A stretch of DNA of 64,000 bases from Herminiimonas sp. (GCA_027310305.1 DAIDBD010000077.1:1-64000); one strand, 5' to 3'; numbered from the stretch's first letter, positions 34,253 through 48,481 are shown. Made by a program: numbers and translations. The notes: generated by a model from the sequence alone, not told the origin.

Positions 34253-37200
34253 GTGCGTCTAACTTCCATTAAATTGTCGGGGTTCAAATCCTTTGTCGAT
34301 CCCACGAATTTCCAGGTGCCGGGGCAGCTGGTCGGCGTCGTCGGCCCCAACGGCTGCGGTAAATCGAACATCATCGATGCGGTGCGCTGGGTATTGGGTG
34401 AATCCAAGGCGTCCGAATTGCGCGGCGAGTCGATGCAGGACGTGATTTTCAACGGCACGACTACCCGCAAGCCGGCAGGTCGTTCTTCGGTCGAACTCGT
34501 GTTCGACAACGGCGACGGCAAGGCAGCCGGCCAATGGAGCCAGTACGCGGAAATCGCGGTCAAGCGCACGTTGACGCGCGACGGCACATCGACTTATTAC
34601 ATTAACAATCAGGCGGTCCGGCGGCGCGACATCCAGGATATTTTTCTCGGCACCGGTCTGGGGCCGCGTGCGTATGCGATCATCGGGCAGGGCATGATTT
34701 CGCGGATCATTGAAGCGCGGCCGGAAGAATTGCGGATTTTTCTCGAAGAAGCGGCAGGCGTCTCGAAATACAAGGAGCGGCGGCGGGAAACCGAAAACCG
34801 TTTGCAGGATACCCGTGAAAACCTGCTGCGCGTCGAAGATATCCTGCGCGAACTGAATGCGAATCTGGAAAAGCTGCAAAGCCAGGCGGCTGTCGCGCAG
34901 AAATTCCATGAACTGCAGGCCGACCAGGAAGAAAAGCAGAAACTGTTTTGGCTGTTGCGCAAGAACGAAGCGAAGTCCGAGCAGGAAAAGCACTTCCGCG
35001 ATATTGAAAAAGCGCAGACCGATCTGGAAGAGCAAACCGCGAAATTGCGCCATGTCGAAACCGAACTCGAGCATATGCGTCAGGCGCATTATGCTGCCGG
35101 CGACCGCATGCACCAGGCGCAGGGTCATTTGTATCAAACCAATTCCGAAATCGGCAGCCTGGAAGCGCAAATCAAGTTCGTCATCGAATCGCGCAACCGG
35201 CTGCAGTCGCAACTCAATTCATTGACCGCGCAGCGCGATCAGTGGCAACGTCAAGGCACGCAGTATCAGGAAGATCTGGCGGAAGCCGAGATGCACTTGG
35301 AAGAACGTGCCGCGCGCGTCGAACAGACACAGCAGGCGGCGCAACGGCAGAACGACGGATTGCCGGCACTGGAACAGGCCTGGCGCGAAGCGCAACTCAA
35401 GACCACCGAATCGCGCGGCAAGATCATGCAGGCGCAACAGCAGATCGAGCTGGAATCCGCGCATCAGCGCAATGCGTCCAATATTCTCGCCAGCCTGACC
35501 GTGCGCCGCGAGCGTCTTTCGCAAGAACAAAACGGCTTGAACCTGCCCGATACGGCGCATCTGTCGAACCTGAAGATGCAACTGGAAGAAAAACAGGCGG
35601 CGTTGGAAGAAACGAAGCAATTGCAGGAAGAAGCGCAGGAACAGCAACCGAAACTGGAAGAAGAGCGCCGCACCGCGCAGCAGCAAGTCAATACCGAAAC
35701 AGCGAACAATGCGCAACTGGAAGCGCGGCTGAATGCATTGAAACAGTTGCAGGAAAATGTGCAGACGCAAGGCAAGGTGCAGCCGTGGCTCAACAAGCAT
35801 GAATTGGGCGAATTGCCGCGGCTGTGGCAGAAACTGCATATCGACCAGGGCTGGGAAACCGCGCTGGAATCGGTGCTGCGCGAACGGACCTCGGCGCTGG
35901 AAATGTCGAATCTCGACTGGGCCAAGGCTTTTTTCAACGATGCGCCGCCGGCGAAACTGGCGTTGTTTACGCCGAATCCCGGCGCAGGCATGCCGGCCAA
36001 TGCAGATGCGCCCGCCGGCCTGAAACCATTGCTGAATTTGCTGCAATTGAACGATCCAGGCCTGCGCGCATTGATGCAGGACTGGTTGCATAACGTATTC
36101 GTCGCGGAAGACACGACGGCGGCATTCATCGATCGGACCAAACTGCCGGCCGGCGGATATTTCGTGACCAAGCAAGGACATGCGATCGGCCGATCGAGCG
36201 TGCGTTTTTATGCATCCGATTCCGAACAGGATGGCATGCTGGCGCGTCAGCAGGAAATCGAAAACATCACCAGGCAATTGCGCGCGCAGCAAATGCTTGC
36301 CGATGAAGCGAAATCGCGTTCGGTACGGGCCGACGCCGCGTTGTCGCAAGCGACGCAGCGTTTGCAAGAGATCCGTCAGCGCGTCAATATGTTGACGCAG
36401 ACGGTGCACGGCTTGCAAATCGATGTGATGAAACTGTCCGAAGTGCAGGAGCGCTTCAATCAGCGCAGCGCGCAAATCGTGGCCGATTTGGCCGAAATCG
36501 CCGCGCAGGAAGCCGAGCAGCAACAGGTCAAGGCCGAGTCGGAAGCGAAATTCGAACAGCTCGATGCCGAACTGGCCGAGATGCAGGAAAAACATGAAGA
36601 CGGCCAGACCGATTATCTGGCAAAAGAGCAGCAGTTGAATGATGCGCGCCAACGCGTGCGCGAACTGGAACGCGCCGCGCAGGAGGCGGAATTCGCCGAG
36701 AAATCGCATCGCGGCAAGATCGATGAATTGAAGCGCAGTATTGCCACGGCCCTGGAGCAAGCCGCGCAATTGTTTGCGAACATGCAGCAAGGGCATCTGG
36801 AACTGGAAAGCCTGGACGATCAGGCGGCGCAGGCCGGCTTGCAGTCGCTGCTGGAAAAGCGCAGCGATCAGGAGCGTGCGCTGGCCGATGCGCGGCACGA
36901 ACTCGATCAGCTTACGCAGAAATTGCGTCATCACGAAGAGGCGCGGATGCAGGCGGAGCGCAGCTTGCAGCCGCAGCGCGACCGCATCATGGAATTGCAG
37001 TTGAAAGAGCAGGCTGCACGCTTGAATCAGGAGCAGTACGCGCAGCAACTGGCGGAAGCGCAGGCCGACGAGGCCGTACTGACGGAAAAGCTGAACGGCG
37101 ATATCCGGCCGTCGTATCTGCAAGGCGAAGTGATGCGCCTGACCAATGCGATCGCCGCGTTAGGCGCGGTCAATCTGGCGGCTCTGGACGAATTGGCGCA

Positions 37201-37786
37201 GGCATCGGAGCGCAAGAATTTCCTGGATGCGCAAAATGCCGATCTGACCGAAGCGATCAATACGCTGCAGGATGCGATCCACAAGATCGACAAGGAAACA
37301 CGCGACCTGTTGCAAGACACGTTCGACAAGGTGAATCGTCATTTCGGCGAACTGTTCCCGATCCTGTTCGGCGGCGGCAATGCGAAACTGATGATGACCG
37401 GAGAAGAAATTCTCGACTCCGGCGTGCAGGTGATGGCCCAACCGCCCGGCAAAAAGAATGCGACGATTCACCTGCTGTCGGGCGGTGAAAAGGCGCTGAC
37501 CGCGACCGCGCTGGTGTTTTCGATGTTCCAGCTCAACCCCGCGCCGTTCTGCCTGCTCGATGAGGTCGATGCGCCATTGGATGATGCCAATACCGAACGC
37601 TTTTGCAACATGGTCAAGCGGATGTCGGCGCATACGCAGTTCCTTTTTATCTCGCACAACAAGATCGCGATGGAAATGGCGCAGCAGTTGATCGGTGTGA
37701 CGATGCAGGAACAAGGCGTATCGCGCATCGTTGCGGTGGATATGGAATCCGCCGCCAGTTTTGCCGCCGAAGCGCAAGCGGCGTGA
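34253..37786 (+). CDS. smc: Chromosome partition protein SMC
   Basis: A 1177-residue SMC ATPase for chromosome organisation. The GTG at 34253 opens LTSIKLSGFKSFVDPTNF. Walker A is GPNGCGKS with Lys37. A long coiled coil follows, a hinge lies around residues 520-660 (GWETALESVLRERTSALEM), and a second coiled coil leads to the C-terminal head with LSGGEKALTATAL (Ser1076) and Walker B CLLDEVDAPLDDAN (Asp1103). Length is normal for bacterial SMC. The 279 bases upstream (33974-34252) hold no gene that I can support and presumably carry the promoter. No scpA or scpB gene is in the window. Confidence 0.96.
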   Translation: MRLTSIKLSGFKSFVDPTNFQVPGQLVGVVGPNGCGKSNIIDAVRWVLGESKASELRGESMQDVIFNGTTTRKPAGRSSVELVFDNGDGKAAGQWSQYAEIAVKRTLTRDGTSTYYINNQAVRRRDIQDIFLGTGLGPRAYAIIGQGMISRIIEARPEELRIFLEEAAGVSKYKERRRETENRLQDTRENLLRVEDILRELNANLEKLQSQAAVAQKFHELQADQEEKQKLFWLLRKNEAKSEQEKHFRDIEKAQTDLEEQTAKLRHVETELEHMRQAHYAAGDRMHQAQGHLYQTNSEIGSLEAQIKFVIESRNRLQSQLNSLTAQRDQWQRQGTQYQEDLAEAEMHLEERAARVEQTQQAAQRQNDGLPALEQAWREAQLKTTESRGKIMQAQQQIELESAHQRNASNILASLTVRRERLSQEQNGLNLPDTAHLSNLKMQLEEKQAALEETKQLQEEAQEQQPKLEEERRTAQQQVNTETANNAQLEARLNALKQLQENVQTQGKVQPWLNKHELGELPRLWQKLHIDQGWETALESVLRERTSALEMSNLDWAKAFFNDAPPAKLALFTPNPGAGMPANADAPAGLKPLLNLLQLNDPGLRALMQDWLHNVFVAEDTTAAFIDRTKLPAGGYFVTKQGHAIGRSSVRFYASDSEQDGMLARQQEIENITRQLRAQQMLADEAKSRSVRADAALSQATQRLQEIRQRVNMLTQTVHGLQIDVMKLSEVQERFNQRSAQIVADLAEIAAQEAEQQQVKAESEAKFEQLDAELAEMQEKHEDGQTDYLAKEQQLNDARQRVRELERAAQEAEFAEKSHRGKIDELKRSIATALEQAAQLFANMQQGHLELESLDDQAAQAGLQSLLEKRSDQERALADARHELDQLTQKLRHHEEARMQAERSLQPQRDRIMELQLKEQAARLNQEQYAQQLAEAQADEAVLTEKLNGDIRPSYLQGEVMRLTNAIAALGAVNLAALDELAQASERKNFLDAQNADLTEAINTLQDAIHKIDKETRDLLQDTFDKVNRHFGELFPILFGGGNAKLMMTGEEILDSGVQVMAQPPGKKNATIHLLSGGEKALTATALVFSMFQLNPAPFCLLDEVDAPLDDANTERFCNMVKRMSAHTQFLFISHNKIAMEMAQQLIGVTMQEQGVSRIVAVDMESAASFAAEAQAA

Positions 37787-37798
37787 TCGACGTTGATA

Positions 37799-38008
37799 TT
37801 AAAGCCGGGACGAGCGGGCCAAGGCGGCCCGTTTCTGATAATAGGCCACGTTCTGCTGCGCTTCGCGGGCACGGGCCTGTTCCACGTCCGCGCAGATCAG
37901 ATAGTGGTCCTCCGCTCGGCGCAACCACCAGCGGCGAATTACTTGCACGACAGGGCTGATCGACAGCATGGTGAGATCTTGAAGCTTGTATTCTTTGGCG
38001 TTAGACAT
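37799..38008 (-). CDS. Small unknown basic protein convergent with smc
   Basis: A 69-residue protein from an ATG at 38008 with an AGGAG seven bases upstream. The sequence is rich in Arg, Gln and Ala with a VIRRWWLRRAEDHYLI segment and a C-terminal helix AREAQQNVAYYQKR. No membrane helix is present and I do not recognise a family. It ends 12 bases from the smc stop. A GC-rich hairpin around 37814-37834 (GGGCC AAGGC GGCCC) lies within its last codons and could slow the smc transcript. Confidence 0.5.
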   Translation of the reverse strand: MSNAKEYKLQDLTMLSISPVVQVIRRWWLRRAEDHYLICADVEQARAREAQQNVAYYQKRAALARSSRL

Positions 38009-38637
38009 GATGTGCTCCTGCATTGATAATATTCGCAACACAGTACGCATTGAGAGTCGGCCAGTCGCAAGGAACGGCGGCAATGGCATGCACGGCCATT
38101 GTCAGGCATCCTTCATAGTCAGCTTTCATATGGATCTCCGGGTTAGGCAAGTTTCAAATATGCAAGGTTGATCGATTTCAACAAAACTGTGGTGCTGTAT
38201 TCTCATGTTCGTTGGGTAAAGCAATGGATGTTGTTGCCTGATTGCTATCTTATTATTGCCAGCATTCATCGCATTGATTATGGTCAACCCACTGTTTTTT
38301 TTATCTACATGACACGCTAAGCAGCGATTTAATGTTCTATCGCAAAGATGAATATGCAAACCATGTTATTCGCGCATCCAGCTTCGGCCCCCTATGCGGA
38401 GATGCCTTCGGCTTGACAACTTTGCCGGCTAACACTTACCCTGACCTGGTTGTCATGCAGTGCATCGTCCCCCTGGATTCAGACGTTTGAAAAAAGAGCG
38501 CATACCGATGCCGCAGAATCGTCAACTCTCTGGATTTCGACAATGATCCGATCACTATTTCCGCTATGGGACGCTTCCGGTTTGTGCCTGTTCGATCCGG
38601 CATCCATCCTTCATGGCATTTTTAAGGCATCCGCAGC
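38009..38637. other. 629-base gap upstream of zipA, no gene supported
   Basis: This gap is AT-richer than its neighbours, especially 38180-38340, and contains several short frames, none with both a ribosome site and plausible protein composition. TTGACA at 38415-38420 could be a -35 element for zipA-ligA, but no good -10 is found at the right distance. No RNA gene, repeat or mobile-element sequence was recognised. Confidence 0.4.
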
Positions 38638-41822
<3,185 letters not shown>

Positions 41823-41832
41823 AAATCAGCAA

Positions 41833-42708
41833 ATGAAGAAAATCACCAAAGCGGTATTTCCGGTCGCCGGCCTGGGCAGCCGCTTCCTGCCGGCAACCAA
41901 GGCGCAGCCGAAGGAAATGCTGCCGATCGTCGACAAGCCGCTGATTCAATATGCAGTTGAAGAGGCAGTTGCGGCCGGCATCACCGAAATGATCTTCATC
42001 ACCGGCCGCAACAAGCGCGCCATCGAAGACCATTTCGACAAGGCATATGAACTGGAAGCGGAGCTGGAAGCCGCAGGAAAAACGCAACTGCTTGAATTCG
42101 TTCAAAACGTTATTCCAAAGCACATTACCTGCATCTACATTCGGCAGTCGGCGCCGCTCGGATTGGGACATGCAGTGCTATGCTCGCGCCCGGTGGTCGG
42201 CAATGAACCGTTTGCGGTTTTGCTGGCTGATGATTTCATGGATGTCGCGCCCGGCCAAATGCCTGTGCTGGCGCAGATGACCGACGTATTTTCGCGGGAG
42301 GGCAGCAGCATTTTGGCGGTGCAGGACGTGCCTCTCGCAGACACCAAACAGTACGGCATCGTCAGTGCGACGTCTTACCGGCCGAACCTGGAACGGGTGA
42401 ATGCGATTGTTGAAAAACCGGCGCCGCAATCCGCGCCTTCCACGCTTGCCGTGGTGGGGCGATATGTACTCAGCAATAAAATATTCGATTATCTTGAAGG
42501 TATCGGCAAAGGTGCTGGCGGCGAAATTCAACTGACCGACGGCATTGCCGCGCTGATGCAATCCGAACCGGTGCTGGCGTACCGGTACAGCGGACAACGA
42601 TACGACTGCGGCTCCAAACTCGGCTATCTGAAAGCGACTTTGGCGATGGGGCTGAAGCATCCCGAAATCGGCAAGGAACTGGCGAACCACTTGAAGAGAA
42701 TGACATGA
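41833..42708 (+). CDS. galU: UTP-glucose-1-phosphate uridylyltransferase
   Basis: A 291-residue nucleotidyltransferase making UDP-glucose for envelope sugars. [31 protein letters not shown] is the GalU signature, with the Lys near the LPIVDKP; also [15 protein letters not shown] and [12 protein letters not shown] motifs. The ATG at 41833 is chosen over an extension (41761) that reads through the end of ligA. It starts 10 bases after the ligA stop and overlaps def by ATGA. Confidence 0.95.
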   Translation: MKKITKAVFPVAGLGSRFLPATKAQPKEMLPIVDKPLIQYAVEEAVAAGITEMIFITGRNKRAIEDHFDKAYELEAELEAAGKTQLLEFVQNVIPKHITCIYIRQSAPLGLGHAVLCSRPVVGNEPFAVLLADDFMDVAPGQMPVLAQMTDVFSREGSSILAVQDVPLADTKQYGIVSATSYRPNLERVNAIVEKPAPQSAPSTLAVVGRYVLSNKIFDYLEGIGKGAGGEIQLTDGIAALMQSEPVLAYRYSGQRYDCGSKLGYLKATLAMGLKHPEIGKELANHLKRMT

Positions 42709-43238
42709 GCGTGCGCGATATTCTCAAAATGGGCGATCCGCGCCTGTTGCAGCAGGCAGAGCCGATCACCCGGTTCGGCACGCCTGATCTGGACGCGCTG
42801 ATCGAGGACATGTTCGATACGATGCACGCGGTAAATGGCGCAGGGCTGGCCGCGCCGCAAATCGGCGTGAACCTGCAATTGGTTATTTTCGGATTCAAGC
42901 AAAATACCCGTTACCCGGATGCGCCTCCGGTGCCGGAAACGGTATTGATCAATCCGGTGCTGACGCCGTTATCCGATCAGATCGAAGAAGACTGGGAAGG
43001 CTGCCTGTCGGTGCCCGGACTGCGCGGCGTGGTGCCGCGCTGGACCAGGCTTCACTATCAAGGCGTCGATCAATACGGCAAAGTCATCAGCCGCGATGCC
43101 GAAGGATTTCATGCGCGGGTCGTGCAGCATGAGTGCGATCACCTGGCAGGCATTCTGTATCCGATGCGGATCGAGGATTTTTCGCGCTTCGGTTATGTGG
43201 ATGTTTTATTTCCTGGATCGGATGCGCACGACGACTGA
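42705..43238 (+). CDS. def: Peptide deformylase
   Basis: A 177-residue metalloenzyme removing the formyl group from new proteins. All three motifs are present: [11 protein letters not shown] (motif 1), [11 protein letters not shown] (motif 2, metal Cys), and QHECDHLAG (motif 3, HExxH). Overlap with galU by four bases and the usual length suggest co-transcription from ligA onward. An isolated def copy outside the usual def-fmt pair is common in betaproteobacteria with several deformylase genes. Confidence 0.96.
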   Translation: MSVRDILKMGDPRLLQQAEPITRFGTPDLDALIEDMFDTMHAVNGAGLAAPQIGVNLQLVIFGFKQNTRYPDAPPVPETVLINPVLTPLSDQIEEDWEGCLSVPGLRGVVPRWTRLHYQGVDQYGKVISRDAEGFHARVVQHECDHLAGILYPMRIEDFSRFGYVDVLFPGSDAHDD

Positions 43239-43247
43239 CGCAGGAAA

Positions 43248-43994
43248 TTAAAATTGCTCGTCTGCTCGCAGGTAACGCCACTGTCCCACCGGCAAATCAC
43301 CTAAGGTGATGCGGCCGATGCGGACCCGTTTGAGTCCGAGCACTTTCAGGCCGACCGCTTCGCACATGCGTCGAATCTGCCTTTTCTTTCCTTCTCGCAG
43401 CACGAAACTCAACTGATCCTCGTTTTGCCAGCGCACTTTTGCCGGCAGCAGTTTTTTACCGTCGAGCGACAGGCCGTGGTTCAAGCGCTTCAATTCCGCA
43501 TCCGGCAGCTTGCCTGCTTTCGCGTATTGAACGCGAACCAGATATTCCTTTTCGACTAACGTATCCTGTCCAATCAATTGCTTGGCGATGCGCCCGTCTT
43601 GCGTCAGCACCAGCAACCCGACCGAGTCGATATCGAGCCGGCCGGCCGGCACCAGACTGCGCAACTGGCTCGGATGGAACTGGATTGGTGCGGTATCTTC
43701 CTTCCAGCGGCTATCGGCATCGACCAGTACCACCGCAGGCTGATAGCCGTCTTCCGCCTGGCCGCTGACGTAACCCATCGGCTTGTTGATCAGGACGGTG
43801 ACGCGCCTGGCCTGCTGCGCGCTGGCCTGACGTTCAATCGTGATGCGCTGATGCGGCAACACCTTGCTGCCGAGTTCCGACACCACGGCACCATCGACGC
43901 GAACCCAGCCACGCTCGATCCAGTCATCCGCCTCGCGGCGCGAACACAACCCGAGTTCGGACATGCGTTTGGAGAGGCGAAGCGGCTCGGTCAT
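43248..43994 (-). CDS. rluF: RluF/RsuA-type pseudouridine synthase
   Basis: A 248-residue RNA pseudouridine synthase. An N-terminal S4 RNA-binding domain (LRLSKRMSELGLCSRREADDWI) is followed by the catalytic domain with GRLDIDSVGLLVLTQDG, where the Asp after GRL is catalytic, and an EGKKRQIRRM motif. The S4 start and the GYVSGQAEDGYQPA region resemble RluF, which acts on 23S rRNA position 2604 in E. coli; RluB or RsuA relatives cannot be fully excluded. It faces def convergently with nine bases between. Confidence 0.82.
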   Translation of the reverse strand: MTEPLRLSKRMSELGLCSRREADDWIERGWVRVDGAVVSELGSKVLPHQRITIERQASAQQARRVTVLINKPMGYVSGQAEDGYQPAVVLVDADSRWKEDTAPIQFHPSQLRSLVPAGRLDIDSVGLLVLTQDGRIAKQLIGQDTLVEKEYLVRVQYAKAGKLPDAELKRLNHGLSLDGKKLLPAKVRWQNEDQLSFVLREGKKRQIRRMCEAVGLKVLGLKRVRIGRITLGDLPVGQWRYLRADEQF

Positions 43995-44027
43995 GTGATG
44001 AAGGTAATTTGATTGAAGGACAATGCG

Positions 44028-46601
44028 TCACACGTGCAGCGCATCCAGTAAATCCGTTTCCAGCTGAATCTGCCTGCGCGCATTATTCAGCACCGGCCCA
44101 TCCACCAGAAAAACGTCTTCCACGCGCTCGCCCAAGGTCATGATTTTGGCGGTATGCAGGTTGATCTTGTATTTGGCCAGCACATTCGCAATCGAATACA
44201 GCAGGCCGGTGCGGTCGTTGGCGGACACCGATAGCAAATAATATTGGCCGCGTTCGTCCGGCCGCAGGTCAACCGTCGGTGTCGCCGGAAACGTGCGCGA
44301 CAGGCGCGACAGGCGGCCCTGGCTTGGCGGCGGCAGCGCTGCTTGCGACTTGAGCAATTCCGTCAGTTCATGCTCGACCAGCGTAATGATGTCGCGATAA
44401 TTTTTCGCGAATGCCGGTGTCGTCACGAGAAAGGTATCCAGCGCATAACCGTTTTTGGTCGTGTGGATTTTCGCATCGAGTATGCTGAAATTCTTCCGGT
44501 CGAAATAACTGCAGATGCGTGCAAACAGATCGGGCTGATCCCGGATGTATACAGTGACTTGCAAGCCTTCGCCGATCGGTGCCAGCCGGCACTTCACCAC
44601 CGGGCTGCCGCTGTCGATCTTGTTGCAGAGCACGCGGGTTTGCCACGCGATATCGGACGCGTCGTGACGCAGGAAGTACGCTACATCGAGCTGCTGCCAC
44701 AACTGCTCATGCGCCTTGTCCGGCATGCCGTACAGCCGCAGCGTCTTGAGCGCTTCTTCCTGGCGGTTTTTAAGCTCGCGATCGGCCGACGGCGCTTCAC
44801 CGCCGAGCACGCGCAAAGTCATCCGGTACAGGTCTTCCAGCAGCTTGCCTTTCCATGCATTCCATACTTTCGGGCTGGTGCCGCGGATATCGGCCACCGT
44901 CAGCAAATACAAGGCGGTCAAATGGCGTTCGTCCTTGACCAGATCCGCAAAATGCCGGATCACGTCCGGATCCGACAAATCCTGTTTCTGCGCAATCTGC
45001 GACATCGTCAGATGTTGCTCGACCAGGAATACCACCAGTTCCGTATCTTCTTTCGACAGAGAGTGATCCTTGCAGAATTGCCTTGCGTCCGCCATCCCGA
45101 GCTGGGAATGATCGCCGCCGCGTCCCTTGGCGATGTCATGGAACAGCGCGGCGATATACAGCACCCATGACCGCGGGAAATTTGCGATCAACTGGCTGCA
45201 AAACGGGTATTCGTGCGCATGTTCGGTCAGCGTGAAACGCCGCACGTTGCGCACCACCATCAGGATATGCTGGTCGACCGTATAAACATGAAACAGGTCG
45301 TGCTGCATCTGGCCGATGATGCGGCGAAAATTGGGCAGATAACGGCCGAGAATGCTGACCTGGTTCATGCGCCGCAGTGTGTGCGTAATGCCTTGCGGCG
45401 CCCGGATGATCTGCATGAACAGCGCGTGATTGGCGGGATCGCGCCGGAAATTGCGATCGATCTTGAAACGGCCATGCCATAGCGCCCGCAAGGTGCGCGC
45501 GGTCATGCCTTTCAATTCGGTGTGCTGCGCCAGCAGCAGGAATACTTCCAGCATCGCCGACGGCGCCGATGCGAAAGTATCGTCATCAGCGATGTCGATC
45601 AAGCCGTTGACTTCATTGAAGCGTTCATTGATCGCTTGCGGGCAGGCCGGCTGAGGGAACAGTTGCGCTTCGATATTCTGCAGCAGGATCATGTTGAGCT
45701 GCATGACTGCTTTCGCCGCCCAGTAATAATGCTGCATCAGATATTCGCTTGCGCGGCGCGTGTCGGTCGTCTTGAAACCGAACGATTCCGCAATCGGCGT
45801 TTGCAGATCGAATACCAGCCGGTCTTCACGCCGCTTTGCGTAAACATGCAGGCGGATGCGAATATCCTTGAATGCACGTTCCTTTTGCGTCAATTGGCGC
45901 GCTTCGGTAGCCGTGATCAACCCGCGTTCGGCCAGTTTGCGCCATGAATCGCCCAAACCCGCCGCTTTCGCAACCCATAAAATGACTTGCAGATCGCGCA
46001 GTCCGCCGGGACTTTCCTTGCAGTTGGGTTCGAGGCTGTAGGGCGTGTCCTCGTACTTCACATGCCGCTGGCGCAATTCCAGCGTCTTGGCCTGAAAAAA
46101 AGCCTGCGCATCCATTGCGGCGCTGCAGCGATCGCGGAGCGACTGGAACAGCTTGCGATTGCCTGTAACGAGCCGCGCTTCCAGCAGGCTGGTCTGGACG
46201 GTGATATCGGCTGCCGATTCGCTCAGACATTCATCGATGGTACGGATGCTATGGCCGATTTCGAGGCCCAGATCCCAGAAAAGCTGGACGATTTCTTCCA
46301 GCTTGGCCTGGAGTGCCGCATCCGGCGCGGAGTCGAGCAGAATCAGCACGTCGACGTCCGAATGCGGAAACAACTCTCCGCGGCCATAACCGCCCACCGC
46401 AACCAGTGCCGCATTGCGCGGCAGTCGGAACGCCTGCCATGCCTGCGTCAAAATGCCATCCACGCTGCGGCGCAGTTTCGTGAGCAGCTTCTCCGGTTTG
46501 CCGTCGGCTTGAAACGCGGCAATGATCGCTTGCCGTTCGGATCGCAGCTGTTCCTTCAGCGGCAGCGCGAGAGACGCCACGGGGTTGCCTGGAGAGGCCA
46601 T
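44028..46601 (-). CDS. glnD: [Protein-PII] uridylyltransferase/uridylyl-removing enzyme
   Basis: An 857-residue nitrogen sensor that adds or removes UMP on PII. The nucleotidyltransferase motif [20 protein letters not shown] is near residue 70, the HD hydrolase part has [18 protein letters not shown], and two C-terminal ACT domains bind glutamine ([25 protein letters not shown] at the end). The ATG at 46601 is preferred; a TTG two codons upstream is also in frame. It starts two bases after the stop of map. Confidence 0.95.
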   Translation of the reverse strand: MASPGNPVASLALPLKEQLRSERQAIIAAFQADGKPEKLLTKLRRSVDGILTQAWQAFRLPRNAALVAVGGYGRGELFPHSDVDVLILLDSAPDAALQAKLEEIVQLFWDLGLEIGHSIRTIDECLSESAADITVQTSLLEARLVTGNRKLFQSLRDRCSAAMDAQAFFQAKTLELRQRHVKYEDTPYSLEPNCKESPGGLRDLQVILWVAKAAGLGDSWRKLAERGLITATEARQLTQKERAFKDIRIRLHVYAKRREDRLVFDLQTPIAESFGFKTTDTRRASEYLMQHYYWAAKAVMQLNMILLQNIEAQLFPQPACPQAINERFNEVNGLIDIADDDTFASAPSAMLEVFLLLAQHTELKGMTARTLRALWHGRFKIDRNFRRDPANHALFMQIIRAPQGITHTLRRMNQVSILGRYLPNFRRIIGQMQHDLFHVYTVDQHILMVVRNVRRFTLTEHAHEYPFCSQLIANFPRSWVLYIAALFHDIAKGRGGDHSQLGMADARQFCKDHSLSKEDTELVVFLVEQHLTMSQIAQKQDLSDPDVIRHFADLVKDERHLTALYLLTVADIRGTSPKVWNAWKGKLLEDLYRMTLRVLGGEAPSADRELKNRQEEALKTLRLYGMPDKAHEQLWQQLDVAYFLRHDASDIAWQTRVLCNKIDSGSPVVKCRLAPIGEGLQVTVYIRDQPDLFARICSYFDRKNFSILDAKIHTTKNGYALDTFLVTTPAFAKNYRDIITLVEHELTELLKSQAALPPPSQGRLSRLSRTFPATPTVDLRPDERGQYYLLSVSANDRTGLLYSIANVLAKYKINLHTAKIMTLGERVEDVFLVDGPVLNNARRQIQLETDLLDALHV

Positions 46602-46603
46602 TT

Positions 46604-47437
46604 TCAACCAGCGGCGGATTGGGATGTTGCAGGTTGCTGAATCAGCGCGGGCGGAGGCGGCATGCCGGGCGATACGGTCAATACCTCATAACCGGTTTCG
46701 GTTACCAGCACCGTATGCTCCCATTGGGCGGACAGGCTGCGGTCCTTGGTCTTGATGGTCCAGCCGTCGCTCATTTCGCGGATGTCGCGCCGTCCTGCAT
46801 TGATCATCGGTTCGACCGTGAAAATCATGCCGGGAACCAGTTTTTCCAGTGTGCCGGGGCGGCCGTAATGCAATACCTGCGGCTCTTCATGGAAGACCTT
46901 GCCGATGCCATGGCCGCAAAATTCGCGCACCACGCTGTAGCCCGCTTTTTCCGCATGCTGCTGAATCACGAACCCGATATCGCCCAGATGCGCGCCCGGC
47001 TTGATTTTGGATATGCCGAGCCACATGCATTCGAACGTGATGTCGCCCAGCCGCTTGGCAAGAATGGACGGCTCGCCCACATAGAACATGCGGCTGGTAT
47101 CGCCGTGGTAACCGTCCTTGATCACCGTGATATCGAGGTTGACGACATCGCCGTTCTTGAGCACCTTGTCGCCCGGAATGCCATGGCACACCACATCGTT
47201 GACCGAGGTGCAGATCGCTTTCGGATAAGGAGTATAGCCGGGCGGGCAATAATTCAATGGAGCGGGTATGGTTCCCTGCACATCGGTCATGTATTCATGG
47301 CAGAGGCGGTCCAGTTCGCCTGTCGTGATGCCGGCCTTGACGTGAGGCGTAATGAAATCGAGCACTTCGGCAGCCAGTTTGCCGGCTATCCGCATGCCGG
47401 CGATATCGTCCGCGGTTTTGATTGAAATAGAAGCCAT
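46604..47437 (-). CDS. map: Methionine aminopeptidase, type I
   Basis: A 277-residue dinuclear metallopeptidase that removes the initiator Met. Metal and catalytic residues are seen in [20 protein letters not shown] (Asp and Asp), [15 protein letters not shown] (His), MIFTVEPMI (Glu) and [11 protein letters not shown] (Glu). It is transcribed away from rpsB, an arrangement (map, glnD minus; rpsB, tsf plus) common in betaproteobacteria. The divergent gap of 257 bases holds the rpsB promoter and leader. Confidence 0.96.
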   Translation of the reverse strand: MASISIKTADDIAGMRIAGKLAAEVLDFITPHVKAGITTGELDRLCHEYMTDVQGTIPAPLNYCPPGYTPYPKAICTSVNDVVCHGIPGDKVLKNGDVVNLDITVIKDGYHGDTSRMFYVGEPSILAKRLGDITFECMWLGISKIKPGAHLGDIGFVIQQHAEKAGYSVVREFCGHGIGKVFHEEPQVLHYGRPGTLEKLVPGMIFTVEPMINAGRRDIREMSDGWTIKTKDRSLSAQWEHTVLVTETGYEVLTVSPGMPPPPALIQQPATSQSAAG

Positions 47438-47536
47438 GAAGTAACAAAAATCTGCCGGGAGGCAGTAAAAAGCAGTGGGAATGAATAATTATAGACGAGC
47501 GCCCCAGCATTCGCCTAAGCAAAAGCGGCGCCAGGC

Positions 47537-47566
47537 TTGAAAGAATCAAGGATTTCAGGGTACAAT
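47537..47566 (+). promoter_or_regulatory. rpsB: Sigma-70 promoter for rpsB
   Basis: TTGAAA at 47537-47542 and TACAAT at 47561-47566 are 18 bases apart and face rpsB. Transcription would start near 47573, giving a leader of about 120 bases, which is long enough to hold the conserved hairpin described next. Confidence 0.7.
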
Positions 47567-47633
47567 CTCGGGCTTGCTTGGATTGTCCATCAAGTGAAAT
47601 TTTTGTAAATCGCGAATCCGGTCGAAAAGGGTG

Positions 47634-47657
47634 CCTGAATCAGTTGGCTGATTCAGG
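47634..47657 (+). promoter_or_regulatory. Perfect hairpin in the rpsB leader
   Basis: CCTGAATCAG TTGG CTGATTCAGG is a perfect 10-base-pair stem with a four-base loop, about 40 bases before the rpsB ATG at 47695. No T-run follows, so it is not a terminator. Ribosomal protein S2 controls its own operon through leader structure in E. coli; this hairpin may serve the same purpose, but is not shown to bind S2. Confidence 0.55.
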
Positions 47658-47694
47658 TGACTGATCGGATTCCAGACCCAACCCTGGAGATATC

Positions 47695-48453
47695 ATGTCT
47701 GTAACCATGCGCGAAATGCTGGAAGCCGGTGTCCATTTCGGCCACCAAACCCGCTTCTGGAATCCCAAGATGGCTCCGTTCATTTTCGGCCATCGCAACA
47801 AAATTCATATCGTCAATCTGGAAAAAACCCTGGGCATGTACCAGGAGGCGATGAAGTACATTCGCCAACTGGCATCCAATCGCGGCACCATTCTGATGGT
47901 CGGCACCAAGCGCCAGGCGCGCGAAACGATTGCAGCCGAAGCGCAGCGCGCCGGCATGCCTTATGTCGACCAGCGCTGGCTGGGCGGCATGCTGACCAAC
48001 TTCAAGACGATCAAGACCTCGATCAAGCGCCTGAAAGACATGGAAACATCGATCGAAGACGGTTCCGTCGAGAAATTAAGCAAAAAGGAAGCGCTGATGT
48101 TCCAGCGCGAGATGGTGAAGCTGCAAAAAGCGATTGGCGGCATCAAGGACATGGGCGGCGTTCCCGATGCAATTTTCGTGATTGACGTCGGCTATCACAA
48201 GGGCACGATCACCGAAGCCGCCAAGCTCGGCATTCCGATTATCGGCGTGGTCGATACCAACCATTCGCCGGAAGGCGTGACCTATGTCATTCCAGGCAAT
48301 GACGACTCCTCCAAGGCGATCATGCTGTATGCGCGCGGCGTTGCCGATGCAATCCTGGAAGGCCGCGCCAATGCAACGAATGATCTGGTCGATGCAATCA
48401 AGGGCGGTGCCATCGGCGGCGATGAATTCGTCGAAGTCAGCGAGCAGGCTTGA
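47695..48453 (+). CDS. rpsB: 30S ribosomal protein S2
   Basis: A 252-residue ribosomal protein. It begins [26 protein letters not shown] and has the conserved [38 protein letters not shown], and [34 protein letters not shown] segments. It assists 30S assembly and binding of S1. CTGGAG precedes the ATG. A terminator directly after the gene separates it from tsf. Confidence 0.98.
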   Translation: MSVTMREMLEAGVHFGHQTRFWNPKMAPFIFGHRNKIHIVNLEKTLGMYQEAMKYIRQLASNRGTILMVGTKRQARETIAAEAQRAGMPYVDQRWLGGMLTNFKTIKTSIKRLKDMETSIEDGSVEKLSKKEALMFQREMVKLQKAIGGIKDMGGVPDAIFVIDVGYHKGTITEAAKLGIPIIGVVDTNHSPEGVTYVIPGNDDSSKAIMLYARGVADAILEGRANATNDLVDAIKGGAIGGDEFVEVSEQA

Positions 48454-48481
48454 ACCCCGGCCTGATCTTCAGAGGTTAGGC

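Noticed and set aside
34281-34300. GGGGTTCAAATCC resembles a tRNA T-arm
   Set aside because: It lies inside the smc coding start and no acceptor or anticodon arms fold around it.
35219-37123. 634-codon minus-strand frame opposite smc
   Set aside because: Mirror of the smc coiled coil, rich in Leu, Phe and Arg because of the codon pattern opposite Glu/Gln-rich helices; no motif.
37814-37834. GC-rich GGGCC/GGCCC hairpin after smc
   Set aside because: Overlaps the end of the small minus-strand ORF and is followed by only a short T stretch, so it was not called a terminator.
38126-38359. 77-codon minus-strand frame in the zipA gap
   Set aside because: No ribosome site, no homology that I recognise and random-looking composition.
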